A DNA stretch of 64,000 nucleotides from Wuchereria bancrofti (GCA_005281725.1 SSBO01000001.1:8522115-8586114), one strand, 5' to 3'; numbered from the stretch's first letter, positions 41,018-59,305 are shown. Made by a program: numbers and translations. Notes: generated by a model from the letters alone, not told the origin.

Positions 41018-41164
41018 ATGACGGAAGAGATTGGTCGATTTAGAAGGAAAAAAACATTCGCTGCAACAAAGATATCTAACAAATACAATGATAAAAGTTT
41101 TGGCGACAATGCACAGCGGGTGACTGTAGCGGTCAAAAGATCAAATTACTTCTGTATTGTTTAA
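41018..41164 (+). CDS. possible small ORF, 48 aa
   Basis: ATG at 41018 opens MTEEIGRFRRKKTFAATK, then YNDKSFGDNAQRVTVAV and KRSNYFCIV, and ends at TAA (41162-41164). The block is GC-richer than the flanking DNA (GGCGAC, CAGCGGGTGACTG) and sits 50 bp after a long ATT microsatellite. The residue composition is varied and charged. No family is recognised and there is no clear splice context. It could be a small peptide gene, an exon fragment or chance. Confidence 0.2.
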   Translation: MTEEIGRFRRKKTFAATKISNKYNDKSFGDNAQRVTVAVKRSNYFCIV

Positions 41165-42733
41165 AGAAGCATTTCGTTGACTAGTACAAAGCACTTATTC
41201 ATTCAACTATTAGTTTCAGCAAAAAAAAAAAATCCAGCAAATAGATTTTTTACTGACTCAATTATATTATATGTGCACATTCTCGAATAAATTAACCATA
41301 AAAGCCGACCGAAGACCATTTTATTTGGATGATATTTATTTTTGCATATTATAGTTATATAGTTAATTAAAGTGATTAAACAAAATCTATTTACCAAATT
41401 TCTTCGCTTTATATTTAATAATTAATTAGCAATTAATTAGGTGTCAAGATAATTAATCCGCGAAGTATTTTAACTTATATATGGACGAACACATTTTACA
41501 GTTATAAAATGATTTATCGATTTTTTTGTCTTAGCACAAACTTTATTTAAATTGATAACTATACATTATTATGATTGATTAAAATTGTACGATATCTCAT
41601 TGTCTATTAGTAGTAAATTTAAATTAAAATTGAAATTAGTAATACTTGTTAGTCTTCTTCCCCTCTCCCATTCTCTATAACTGTTTTAATTAATAGATTA
41701 ATGAACAGTCCTAAAAATCTTACCTCTTGTAATTTTACATCCTTGTGATTCAATAATTTTAATAAACTTAAAAATTTCAATATGTTCTTGAAGGGTGAAA
41801 ATATAAAGTGGAGTTAGGCACTTAGATTTCTAAATAAATTTTAAGTAGTTTTTGCTTCTGTCCTTTCTATTTAACAGAAAAATTTTAAGAATGAAAGTAT
41901 AAAATGCCAGAATTAATAAAAGATAGGTATGAAATTAAATAACATTATAAAAAAGTATATGAAGCGAAATAAATACAGCATTATAAAAATATTGTGAAAA
42001 ATTATTGAAACAGTTAATTGCTCGTAATTAATTTAAACGATAAGTAAGAAATTATTTTTTAAATAATAAATAAGAAATTCTGGCACAGGATACATAGCAA
42101 ACTAAAATAGGATTACACCAATAAGTTGTAACAGAACTCGACTTAAAAGAAACAACAAATTCAATTTCAATTTATAACAAAACATTCAAAGTAATTTGAA
42201 AAGAAGGAATTCTGAAATCGAAAACGGTCATAAAATAATTGGACTAAGTATAAATGGAATTCAAAATGCTTTAATATAATTAAATGGGAAAATGACGCAG
42301 AAGTAATGGAAATAGAAAGTGGCTTTCAGTTAATTGAAAGAGAAAATGATAGAACGATAATTTTGAAATAAATTGCAAAAAATAATAACAATCCCTAAAC
42401 ACCAAATATAACAGTTGTTTTATCGCACAAATATATATGTAGCAAATTTTCTCAAATATTTAAAACTTTTGAGAATGATCATTGAAAATTTTTAAATTAA
42501 TAAATTAAAACAGTGCAATGATAAAAGGTAACATATTCTTTATGGTTTTGTGAGAAGTCACAGCATAAATTTTGATCAAAAATCCAAACTTTATCTATCA
42601 TACATTGAAGCAATCCTATTATTTATTTATTTATTTTCAATATATATTGCATAAATACTTTGAATTTTCATTATTTCCCACTATTGCTCTCATTTTAATA
42701 ATGAGCATGCTTACATCTTTTCCAAATGTCTTT

Positions 42734-43005
42734 GTACGACCGATTATCAACTGCGTCTTTTCGTTTACCATTACGGTAAACTTCGTACGGTATTCTTTTA
42801 TCGTATCTCCTCCCTCTGTGATAGATTACCATATATCTTCCTTTATGATGCCCGTCTATGGTAGGTTATCGTATTTCCTATTTGATATTTATGATACATT
42901 ACAGTATTCTGTTTTAATTTTTGTTCATGATAGACCAACATATTTTTTCTTATCTTTTTGTTTACGGTAGATTATTGTATAGTTTTTCTCTTTCATTACA
43001 ATAGC
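42734..43005. repeat. degenerate ~37-bp tandem repeat, six to seven units
   Basis: Successive units begin like TATGGTAGGTTATCGTAT, TATGATACATTACAGTAT and TTACGGTAGATTATTGTAT, each followed by a T-rich spacer; unit length varies from about 33 to 47 bp. The 132-codon open frame here follows the repeat and is probably not a gene. Confidence 0.6.
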
Positions 43006-44048
43006 TTGTAGCATTATTGTTATGTTGAATGAAAAAGAAATATAATAAATATATATAATAAAAATAAAATATAACATAATAAAATATAATATATTAAATA
43101 TAATAAAACTAAATATATAATCGAACTATAAAATGATAAAAAAACTTTTGCTGTAACATAAGTAATACAAATAAATAATATCAAAGGGTATCAGGTTTCT
43201 TTTTCACTTTTTCTTTTATATTTGTTCACATCAAATTAAAAAAAACTTTACAGAATTTATATGTTTCCATCACATTACTCCACAAAAAAAATTTCCATCA
43301 TCTAATTTTTCTAACATCAATTGAGCGATTATTATCAAGATATCAAGACATTATCTTTCGTTTCAAATAAGTTTTTTTCTTTCTTTTTTTATTAAAGAAA
43401 AAGATAGGAAGAAATGATATTTAACGTTTGACATCTTAAGAACGAAATTGAAGGTCAAAAGGAAGAAAAATGAAAAATTGAAAAGATCAGATTTGTTAGA
43501 TACAGTGACAATAATTTTTACTGCAAAATCTTTGTCACAGTTCTTCTACATAAACAAAAATTGTTTTTACAAATTTCTTCTTCTTATTCATAACGTAGTT
43601 TTTTTCTTTTTTTCAACAATTTCTGTTGCAATTTGCAAAAGAAAAAGCTGAAAAAAAAGTGGTGGAATTAAATGAAAATATTATATGTATACGAGACAAA
43701 TTTTATTAAAAAGAGAAAATATGTAATACATTTTTAAAAAAATGTCGATTTGTTATTGACCTTATTTGCCACCTTCCCATTCTTCATTACTATCTCTCGT
43801 TCATACAGTTTGGTGAAGTGGCAATGAAATTGTTCATTGAAGAGTTACACAAAAGGCCTTGAACGAAATTTTGAATATTTTATTTCGAAATGATAGAAAT
43901 TTTTTTTTTTGAAATGATAGAAATTTTTTTTTTTTTTTGTGGAAGTTACAAGAAAAATAATGATTGTAAATGAAGGAGGAGAAAATTTTGAGCTCATAAA
44001 ATTGTCGTATCGTTTTGTTTCTATGGCCATAGTTGATAGGAAATAAAT

Positions 44049-49573
<5,525 letters not shown>

Positions 49574-49583
49574 AAATTTCTCA

Positions 49584-49661
49584 AATAAATAAATATATTT
49601 AAGAAAAAAAAGAAAATATGTGTAACACTTTAAATTATTACACTCATTATATAGCAATAAA
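49584..49661 (+). terminator. tubulin polyadenylation signals
   Basis: AATAAA occurs at 49584-49589, only 11 nt after the stop, and again at 49656-49661. The second gives a more ordinary 3' UTR of about 100 nt. Which one is used cannot be told from sequence. Confidence 0.45.
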
Positions 49662-51090
49662 TTTAAACTGATTTTTTATAAAACATTATTTTCTCTTTTT
49701 TCTCAGCATATAACAATCATTGTAAACAAACAACAATAATGTTAAAGTTATTTGCATAGTAACTGGAGCAACATTAAGAATATTTGATGAATAATAATAA
49801 TCGAAAATTTTTGGATGATTACATTTTTTAATTTATTCTTAAATATTATATGATTTATTTAAATTTTGTACTTATTAATACTTATAATAACTAATAATTT
49901 CTCTCATTAATAATTCTCTTGTACTTATTTATAATTCTCTTACTAAATACTTATATGAAATGCAAAAAAAAAAAACAATTTTTTATAATAGCCTAACTAA
50001 AATTTGATTCCTTTTTCAAGAAAAAAATGCGTTCACTCATTTATTTCATTCCTTTTTTTTTGAGATGTATTAAAAGATAAAAGTAAAATGAAAATTACTA
50101 TCACTACTACCATCTTAATTTCAATAACTGTATTTCTGATAAGAAGTTCTGAGGTTCTAAAACGATCGTGAAAAAAGGAGTAAACAAATTAAAATAAGAA
50201 ATAACAGTGGATGAAATGAAGTAAATGAAATAGTGGAATAAGAAAGCAATTGAAATAGCAATATAGAAGTGTCACCATCAACTGTCATCTTAAGCTTTAC
50301 AGCATATTTGATAGAGGAGAAAATGTATGACCATATTAAAAATAATGAATAAAAAAATAAATAAGCTAAGTAAAGAATATACAGACTGAAGTAATAAAAT
50401 AGATATTGATAATGAAGCACCTGAATAATGATAATAAATGATAAATAAGTCTAGGAATAGTTATGCAAAAAATAAAGAATAAAATATTGTCAAGTTCTAT
50501 TCAAATAAACGAAACAATTCCAGTAAGTAATCAATTTATGCAATTCGGATAACCTATTTAATTCGGAATAATATTCCGGTTCATTACGTACTTGTGTCTG
50601 TGTGTGTGTTTTTGTTTGTCTGTCTGTCTACACATAGTTTTTCCATTTGTTGGAATAGGAAATGAAGGGATGGTAAAGAGAGAAATTAAAATAAGCAAAA
50701 CTAAAATATTAAACTAAGAAAACGAATTTAAATAAGAATTTAAGTAATAATATACTTTTGTTTTTAAATAAAAGTTTTTTAAAAATATAACATGAATGAA
50801 TTGATGTAAAAGTTTCAAGTGGAAAATATATGCATGCCAAATATTTGTATGCTAGTAAATTTCAATTTTTATTATTCTATCAATTTTTCATTTTCTTTTT
50901 ACAATTTTCTCATTTTCATTTCAAATATCAAATTCCTTACATTTATATAACCAAATATTTTATGGCATTAATTACCAATTTTCACATTCATTATTATTAC
51001 ATATTCGTTGTTATTGTTATCAAACATCATAAACTGATGAAAATATATTAACAACAAATGTAATCAGTAACGTAATTTAAATTAAAGAAT
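49662..51090. other. convergent spacer between tubulin and the C1GALT-like gene
   Basis: 1.5 kb with a short TG run (about 50594-50610). TTTATT at 50868-50873 (AATAAA on the minus strand) could serve the C1GALT-like mRNA, about 220 nt after its stop. Confidence 0.4.
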
Positions 51091-54000
51091 TTAATAACCA
51101 AATACTTTGATTCTAGCAGTTGCATAATCCAAAATTCGATGATCACGATAATTTAAACTACCGAATGATATGCCTTGATCACTGCAGCAATAAACAGGGT
51201 TCTGCTAAAAAGAAATGCAATAATCAACAATGAATTATCATATAAGTAATGAAAGTCATTCAGACAGAAAAACTAGTAATTTGAGAAATTTTTAGAAACT
51301 TTTCGATTAATTTAATACATTTTCTAACATAATAATTGAATAATAGTATTAATAATAACTGATTTATTACCATTGTATGCATAACAGATGAAAATTTATT
51401 ATATTACAACAAACAGGTATAATTATTAAATTGAAATCTTTAAAAATTGTTGAGTAAAATTCCTAATTAATTAGGTATTAATTAAAAACAAAAAATAAAA
51501 AACACTAGGTACCATTTTCTTTGAAGAATCCAATTCACTGCCTGCAATTAATTCATTGAAACCATTTGGGATAAATAAATGCTTTCCATCCTATAATCTG
51601 TTAAAGTTTCATTTAAGCATTTCTTTTTTCAAAAAAATGGTATACTAAGTAAGGTGATAACATTTTAATACATCATATGTGCAATATATATATGATTAAT
51701 CTTATCAGATGGAACAGTAAATTTTAAATCCATTAATTTTTCTTCCTAAAGCATCTGATACTATAAGTGGATAATAGCTTGATATGTACAAATACGAATA
51801 GATGTATGATAGTGTTATCAATTAGATGAATTATGCATTCATTAATCTTTTTCTCTAAAACACTAATATAATAAGCTAATAACAGTTTAATATACTAATA
51901 TAGTCAAATAAATGATAGCCTTATCATTTTAGCTATTTCATTCTTTGTATGATTAAAAGCATTTATATAGATTCACTAGTAATATCCTAACAAAATGAAA
52001 TATTTATATATGATAACCTTATCAATTGGATCAACAAGTTGTACATTCATTAGATTACTACATCGTATCAGTGCTCGTTCTGTAGCACGAGGTGATAACC
52101 ATCCAAAACATGCATCATTAGTCATAAGGTCGAGAGCAGTATGGGAAAAAACGATGCCAGCTTGAGGTAGAATTGTTGTATAAATATTCCATGGGAATAA
52201 ATATGAACGTAAATTTCTAGTAAAAAAAGAAAGTTGTAAGAAAGTTTAATTTTAATTTTTGCTTTTTAAACGATTATTAGAAATAGTACTGATAATTTAT
52301 GATAATAATAGTCTGTAATAAAATTTAATCAATAATATATGACTGATAGTAATTAATAGTGATAAATATACATGATGGATAATATTTGTAATGAATAAAT
52401 ATGATTATAATATTTAACAATAAATAATAAATTATGACTAATTAATAATGATATAACAGTGCTAAAAATTAATAATGATAAGGGAAAAATCGTAATTATG
52501 ATAGCATTAGATATAGCAATGGTAAGCAAATATGATAATATAAACTAAACTATCATTGGTAATAAACAAATACAATGTGCACATTGTTAGTAAAAAATAA
52601 GCATGATAGTGGTAAATGAATATGTAGTGATAATGATATGATATGATATGATATGTAATGACGTTAGTATGTTTTCGCGATATTATCTTCTGCAGTTTCA
52701 ATTAATCTTCTTATATATCTTTCTTAATTATAAAGTATGATATTTACTAATGCAAGCAAAGAAAGTCAAAAACTTTTTAATCAAAACTGAAATGAAGTTA
52801 GAAAAATTGTTTAACAAAATCAAATTGTGATTTATTAAATTTAAAACTCATAAAATAATTGTTTTAGCTTAAGACATTATTTTAATAATTTTAAAATGTC
52901 ATTTGTAAATTGTTAATGCAATCTTTTTTTTATAGTAAAGAAGTTATGCCTACAAACAAAGATCTGAAGAGAAAAAAAAGAAGTGAACAATCAAGACATA
53001 ATGTAACGATATTTTGTTTTGCTTTATAAGTAAAAGAAACAAAGAGAGAGAGAGAGAAGGGAAGGAAAAAAACAAATGAATTTATGAAATTTACTAATCA
53101 TTAAATCATCTGATAATGTAACAACCAATAAAATATGTTATTATTTTTCAAAAAGCAATAAACGAATGTGATGTAAGATGTTATGAACGTATGATAGAAG
53201 ACAAAGTATAATAAAAATTATTTTGAAATATTATTTAAAAAAAAAAGATGTTGCTATAATCATCGTAGGTCATTGATAATGGTTGAAAAATGAGATTAAC
53301 TTTAAAATTGAAATTAATCAGTAAAATATAAACGAAACTCACAAATAATTTTGGAAATAATGAGAATAAAAAACTGTTAAATCAATATTTATCGTAATTT
53401 ATTGTTTTGAGAACATTCAGAAATTTTGGGATCACACAGGAAAAAAACGATATACTCCCACTTGAAGAGCTCACAGAGAAAAGATCACATAACTTCTTGG
53501 TACCTTTTTTTTCAATCAAAAATACTACGGAAAAGATGGTAACAAATATATATATATGGAATATAATTTCTAAATTTCAGTTTTAAATTTCAATTTTCCA
53601 ATGTCTTTTTTCGTAAATTTCCAACCACATGAGTTCAACAAAAAAAAAAAAAATTAAAAACCTTTTGAAATAAAATTAAACTACCTTTTGCTAGATATCC
53701 TTCCTAATATAAATGATTGTTGTGAATTATTGAAAGCTGACAAAAGCCGTCGTAAATTTGCCATAACAATAAAAGTTTGTTCATCACTAATAATTGTCCA
53801 AAATTGACTCTGTTGTTGATTATACTTTGTGGAATATTTGATAATTTCGCGATATAAATCCCAATGATATTGTGTTTTCTTCGTTTTTACAAATGCAACA
53901 TTAATCTCTTCTATAATATTATTATATAATCAAATAAATTTAGAAAAGAAGAAAATTTTTAAAAAGAAGGGAAAACATTTGTTTGCTTTGTAAGACTTTA

Positions 54001-54620
54001 ATAAAGTTACAAATTTTTTAGTAATCTAGTTGCAGTACTTAAATATACACTTGAAATAAATTAAAATTTTTAATTTGGTGAGTTAAAATTTATATCTTCA
54101 TTATTTTATTGCATATAGCACAACAGTCATGATGGAAAATGATGATGATAATAGCAATAGTAACAATAATGATAGTAATAATGATAATAATAATATAATA
54201 ATAGTAATAATCATAATAATAATACAACAATAATAGTAATAATCGTAATAATAATAATAAATTACCTGAGAAATTACGGCGAATCCCTTCTGAATTTGTT
54301 ATATAAACAGTATGATTGCATTGTTTGGTATAGGTGTCACGCAATGTTTGGACGTATTTCCGCTTAAATAACTGGTTGGGATGGATGAATATGATGCATT
54401 GTATTTGAATATCAGATAGAACTGAAGTATTTGAATTGATCGTAGTAAATTGTTTCGGTTGTTTTATTAAAATGGATTGCGTAGCAGTTTCAAATGTGAC
54501 ACAAAATCCAAGTAGAATGCCAATTAAAATACCAAGAATAAATCGCGCACTATTATTAGATAACCATTGTTTGCGACAAGTTGCGATTAGTCGCGACAAT
54601 ATCAAAATCACTTGTTGCAT
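51091..54620 (-). CDS. C1GALT1/Cosmc-like type II membrane protein (core-1 O-glycan family)
   Basis: Exons on the minus strand: 54266-54620, 53685-53910, 52018-52216, 51513-51590, 51091-51204 (TAA). All splice phases agree, giving 323 residues. A short basic cytosolic tail is followed by a signal-anchor helix at about 27-43 (FILGILIGILLGFCVTF). The lumenal part opens with an IQCIIFIHP / LRDTYTKQCNH block like the start of the C1GALT1 domain. The terminal exon has Cys-Cys-Ser-Asp (292-295) followed by SF and an ending in ARIKVFGY, the hallmark of C1GALT1 and its chaperone Cosmc. Where C1GALT1 has its metal-binding DDD (LKADDDTY), this protein has SDEQTF (160-165), so the DxD is lost. It is also shorter than usual C1GALT1 (about 360). 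That favours a Cosmc-like or inactive relative over an active core-1 galactosyltransferase. Expected location is ER or Golgi. The first intron holds an AAT microsatellite. The gene is tail-to-tail with tubulin. Confidence 0.87.
54129..54263. repeat. (AAT)n microsatellite in the first intron of the C1GALT-like gene
   Basis: AAT/GAT/AGT units running almost to the 54265 splice donor; the apparent Leu/Tyr/Ile extension of exon 1 into this run is intronic. Confidence 0.85.
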
Positions 54621-55630
54621 TAAATTTTGACCATATCTTTGAAACCTTGAAGAAGGAAAAAGTAACTTTTATTAATCGATTATTAAAAATATGTCAGAAA
54701 AAAGCAATATTATGTAAGTTTTTATTTTTTTTTTGAAAAAAAAAATTCTCAAAACTTTTTTAATTTTTAAATAATTGGATTAATTAACTATCAATTAATT
54801 AATTAAACAAACAAATAGCTCTCACATTACCTAATTGCAATAATTTAGGGCATGGAGCAAACTATGATTTTTCGACAATGGCAGAACGATTGTGAACGTT
54901 GCCGGTGAATCGCTATGAAAATAGAATATTTAAAATATCAATGGAATTTAAACCATTTGGGTTGAACTATCTATTTGGGTTTGGTTTGGATGAATTGGCA
55001 TGGTTGATGAATCAAAATAGTTTAAGGAATTGCAGAAATAAATTTAAATTTGAAAATTTTTGAAAACTAATGAAACAGCCGAAAAAAAAAGGAAGAAAAG
55101 AAGAAAAAATGATAAAACAATAGGAGAGAAGGAAAAAAATAATGATAATAATGGCAATAATAATGACCATAATAACGTTAATAATAGCAGTGATTATGAG
55201 AAAATATGAAAGAGTACCTGAAATGTAAATGGTTGAATGAAATAATAAAATGGCATACAGTTGAATTAACAGACATTGAAAAGAAAAAAAAATAGAATTG
55301 GTATATGTAATAGCTATAATAACATTAATAATAATAATAATAAATATGGGAATAATAAAAGCAAATAAAAATTTTTTATAAACTTTTTATACGTAAGAGC
55401 AATAGATTATTATATGTACTAAATAGTAAGTAGAAAAAAGCCCAAAATAGAGGAAAAAAGAGAAAATTTTAATTTAAAATGATAAGAACAGGGTTCGGAG
55501 TTCACTTTATCACATTTTTCCTTTATATCTTATCCCATCAGATTTTTTTATCACTTCATACCAACAACATATTTTGTGTGCGATTTATTACTCTTAACAT
55601 ACTTAGCTTGCAAACATTTTAATTAGATTA

Positions 55631-55652
55631 ATTATATATATATATATATATA
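55631..55652. repeat. (TA)n microsatellite
   Basis: About ten TA units. Confidence 0.9.
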
Positions 55653-56745
55653 CATATAAAATAATGGTGAAAAGATGATGGGCTCGAATGGAATAAAAAT
55701 CGGTTAATGTTTGATTATTGATAAATTTCGGCACTTGTACTGACCCTGTTACCTTTACCGATCTCTTATCATCCCTTTATCATCTATTTTGGTAATTGAC
55801 ACATTTTCTATAATCATTTATTACTCATAGAATTCCTTCCTATCACAACTAACAATCGATCATCATTTTTTATGACAATTATACGTAAAATGTCACCCAA
55901 GCAATAAAATAAATTTTTTCTTTTAGCCGCCTTTCTTTCATTCTCTTTTTCCTTTTTTCTTCAAAAAATTTCAAAAGTCTTAAAATCGGATAATTTATTA
56001 TTAATAATTAAACAATGCAAATGGATGACAAATGATGAAGAAAAAAGTACAATTTTTTTTTCCTTCTTTTTTTGCTATATGCGTGATGGTTTATTCTTGT
56101 TTAAAAAAAGATAGAAAATGGAACACAAATGCGGAAAATGACAGAATTAATCGTAAATCGCAATATTCTGGATGATAGAATAACTGATTATTTTCTATCA
56201 TCAGATAACAAAATGCTACTTTATTAACAAAATGTAATTGACACTAAAATTTAATGCAACATCTTAAATACCACTCAGTTGCTTGTTATTGCTAGGATAA
56301 TTTAAGGATAATAAGATAATTTCTAGAATAATTAAAGATAATAGTTAGATAATAAGATAAATAAAGATAATTTAGGAAAAGTAATTAGATTAAATATCTG
56401 GTAATAGAAAATAATGTTATGAGAGAAGCAGTACCTGTATTGTTTTGAATTATTTAAACTGCCTATAAATGATCGAAGACCGGTAGAATTAAAAAACTAA
56501 AATTTAAATTGAATAAATAATAAAAGAAAAATATCAGATACAATATTCAATTTATTTCACACTTTCCACATTATCCACGTTGTTTTCCAGTTTGTTCTTT
56601 AAAAAAGACAAAACGAACATAATTTTGGGAACAAATCATAATTATTTAAATATAATTTTCCATAAAATAATATGCCTTCATAAAATAATTTTCCATAAAA
56701 TAATATGTCATTAATGAGTATTACTTGACAATGAATCGTTTTGAA

Positions 56746-56990
56746 TTCATGATTTAACGGATAAAATTTTGGATGAAATCGATACAAATGCATATAATGA
56801 ATGGAAGAAAATGCATTATCACCGAAACGTAGTAGAAAGGAAGAGGGATAGTATGGCAAAATGCAGTGGAATTTCGATTTTTTCCCTTTTCAAAAGAAGA
56901 AAACTTGTTTTTGGCACAGCAATATGTGTAATAGGCGATCGTTTTTCTTTCAGATCAACAAGTTCACATTTTCTGCCAATTTTTTGAATG
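56746..56990. other. block open on both strands, possible exon of an unknown gene
   Basis: On the plus strand an open frame runs through DEIDTNAYNEWKKMHYHR, VVERKRDSMAKCSG and FKRRKLVFGTAICVIGDRF to TGA at 56986. On the minus strand an open frame reads GRKCELVDLKEKRSP, then ITHIAVPKTSFLLLKREK, and on to TGA. Both translations look more protein-like than the neighbourhood. The minus frame has no Met at its start. I cannot tell which strand, if either, is coding. Confidence 0.2.
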
Positions 56991-57578
56991 CATAAATTCC
57001 ATTTTCTCTTATCATGCAGTAAATATTACTTTGCCACTCACTCAAACTTTTTCTTATAGTTTTTTTGTTGTATTATCACCACTATCATTATTATTATTAC
57101 TATTACAATATTATTATTTGTTATTATTATTTTTTTATTTTTATTGATATTATTATTACTATTACTGTCGTTTCCTGAAATGAAACAATAAACTATATAT
57201 TCAACTAGCACTCTTGAAACTTTTTATTTAGATTCTAAAATTAAACATGTGGTGGAATTCAAGTTCTGGAATTCAAGATTATATTATCATATTGTCATTT
57301 TATCATGGTTAAAGTAAAATTTATTTAGCAGTTTATCTGATATTTTCAATTAAAAGTTTTGAAATTATTGCCATTATATCTTATGATAGATTTAGACTTA
57401 TATCATTATATCACTTGACGTCTTTATAATTTCAATAATTATAAACATTATTAGCAGCTAACATTATTACCATCAAAATTACTGCGATTATTAACAATTC
57501 ACCGTTATTATTTATTCTTTATGACATAGATCAATACGTTATTTTAGCTAACAAATTATGCTAATTTGATTAAACGGT

Positions 57579-57689
57579 ATGTCAAAATTAGCAAAAACTT
57601 TCGATAAAACAAATTTGAAAGGAGCAGAGAATAATAATATAAATAGAAAATCAATAGTTTATATTATAATGATAGATATTATGAAATAG
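57579..57689 (+). CDS. possible small ORF, 36 codons
   Basis: ATG at 57579 opens MSKLAKTFDKTNLKGAENN and ends at TAG about 30 bp before the orphan acceptor at 57717. It has a lysine-rich, coding-like start, but no homology is recognised and its phase does not join to the next exon. Low confidence. Confidence 0.12.
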   Translation: MSKLAKTFDKTNLKGAENNNINRKSIVYIIMIDIMK

Positions 57690-57717
57690 TGGTGAGATTA
57701 ACATGTATTCATTTTAG

Positions 57718-57854
57718 AACCGAGCATAATTTTTGATTCAGCTGATGAAAAGGAATTAATCAAGAATCAACTGGAAATTTGGTGTGAAATTCTTCATTCT
57801 TCACAAATGTCTTCATTTTGTCGAATTATGATGAGCATACAAAGTTATAAATAA
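57718..57854 (+). CDS. orphan coding-like terminal exon, unknown protein
   Basis: After a good acceptor (GTATTCATTTTAG) the plus strand stays open for 44 codons to TAA, entering with two bases of a split codon. The peptide begins PSIIFDSADEKELIKNQ and continues through EIWCEILHSSQ to MMSIQSYK. Its residue mix is charged and varied, unlike the Phe/Ile/Asn-rich translations of random AT-rich DNA here. No upstream exon with matching phase was found, so it may be the tail of a gene I cannot assemble, a pseudogene remnant or chance. The family is not recognised. Confidence 0.28.
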
Positions 57855-58602
57855 AATGAATATCTTGTTGGGAAGAATTGATAGATAGATAGAAACAAGG
57901 GAGGTAATCAAGTTAAAGGGAAAATAAAAATGCTTCATAATTTAGTATTTCGGTGAAAGAATAATAATAATTACTAGAAGGATCCTGGAAATTTTGCAGG
58001 AACTAAAAAAACAAGCAGATTGGAAATTCATTTTGATTTTTATAAGAATTTCACGTTTCAGTTCTGATGAAAAATGTAACAAAATAATAAAGATATCAAA
58101 TTTATTCCAAGAAAATTGATGTTTTCTTCTGATGTATTTGAATTCATCCAGAAGAAAAAAAGAACTCCAGGCTAATTACTCTAACTTCTGGCTGATTACT
58201 TTCTTAATGGACAAATAAAAGTAATGAGATTGAAATTTTCATAATCACTTCTATATTTTTAAGGCTAGGTTGTTAAGTCCATATGTGAGGAGAAGAGGAA
58301 GAAGAGGAAGAAGGGAGAAGGAAAAAGCAGGGGAGGGAGGTAGGTGGAGGTGGTAGAAAGTAATTAAGTTGAAAAGTAAGTGAAAAGTTAATGGTTATCA
58401 AGTGTTATGGTGATGTTTATGAGTGTTTGAAGAGGAATTCAAAATTTGTATGAGTGATGGTAGAGATTGAAAGAGTATGTGAATAGTGACATATTTAATA
58501 TTAGTGACAGTGAATAAGAGTAAAACAAGGAAAACCAAATGTTTTTCAAAGAGTTAAATGTGTGGATGATTTTATCGAGATTCCTGTTTATTAATTCATT
58601 CA

Positions 58603-58750
58603 TTTGGTAGATATTATTTGGTGTTAGTATCGGAAATTTTGATGATTAATGGTATCATTGAATGATAATATTACGATTTGATGGATATCATTTTGTGTTA
58701 ATGCTGAAAATTTGACGGATGTCATTTGGTGATAATATCAAGAATTTTTT
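58603..58750. repeat. degenerate ~45-bp tandem repeat
   Basis: Three diverged units resembling GATGGATATCATTTTGTGTTAAT followed by a GAAAATTT-like segment. Confidence 0.5.
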
Positions 58751-59305
58751 TTACTCGACTTTTCACTGATTTAGGATAACGAAAAGAATGGAAAACTCAT
58801 GATATCATCGACAGATATATCACAATCGATTTGAACTGGATTGAAAGAAATGTCAGTTTGTTATTTCGTATTTTCTTCACTTTTATCTGGAGTGTTTCAA
58901 CGTTACGCATTGAATACACTGGGGGAAAAAGGAATGTTGGTGGTATTATTGTATGGAAGTTAGGCAAGAATAATGGCAATTTTGTAAAATTCAATTTAAT
59001 TTTGACTTTTTTTTTGATTTTGCTGCAGTTTATAAGTTCATTGTATGATTAACCTTGACAGGATTTTTCACCTAGACTAATATTATACATTATACAAAAT
59101 TGCTGCTAACCAATTCTTACTTTTCTTTCAACTGTAGTCAAGTAAATGAACTTTTAAATGTGACTATTGCAGCATTATTTATGGTTTGATTGTCATTACT
59201 TCGAACATTTAGAAATAACTAATAATGTTTTTGTGAGTGACTCATTTTAAGAAGTTTTAAGCGTAAGATTTTACGTAGTATATATATATATAACATCTTT
59301 TCGTT

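Larger units (their letters stand above)
54621..59305. other. divergent spacer between the C1GALT-like and spinster-like genes
   Basis: Would hold both promoters. It contains AAT and TA microsatellites, three coding-like islands (about 56.4, 56.75-56.99 and 57.58-57.85 kb), a G/A-rich block (58285-58360) and a degenerate repeat. No complete gene could be assembled. Confidence 0.5.

Noticed and set aside
42572..42970. 132-codon plus-strand open frame
   Set aside because: It coincides with a degenerate 37-bp tandem repeat and its translation mirrors the repeat.
43845..44030. 61-codon minus-strand frame just before the tubulin start
   Set aside because: Low-complexity Lys/Phe run from two copies of a poly-T repeat and no splice context.
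58797..59052. Open frames on both strands of 65-73 codons near 58.9 kb
   Set aside because: No ATG at the start of the plus frame, no splice context and no recognisable motif.
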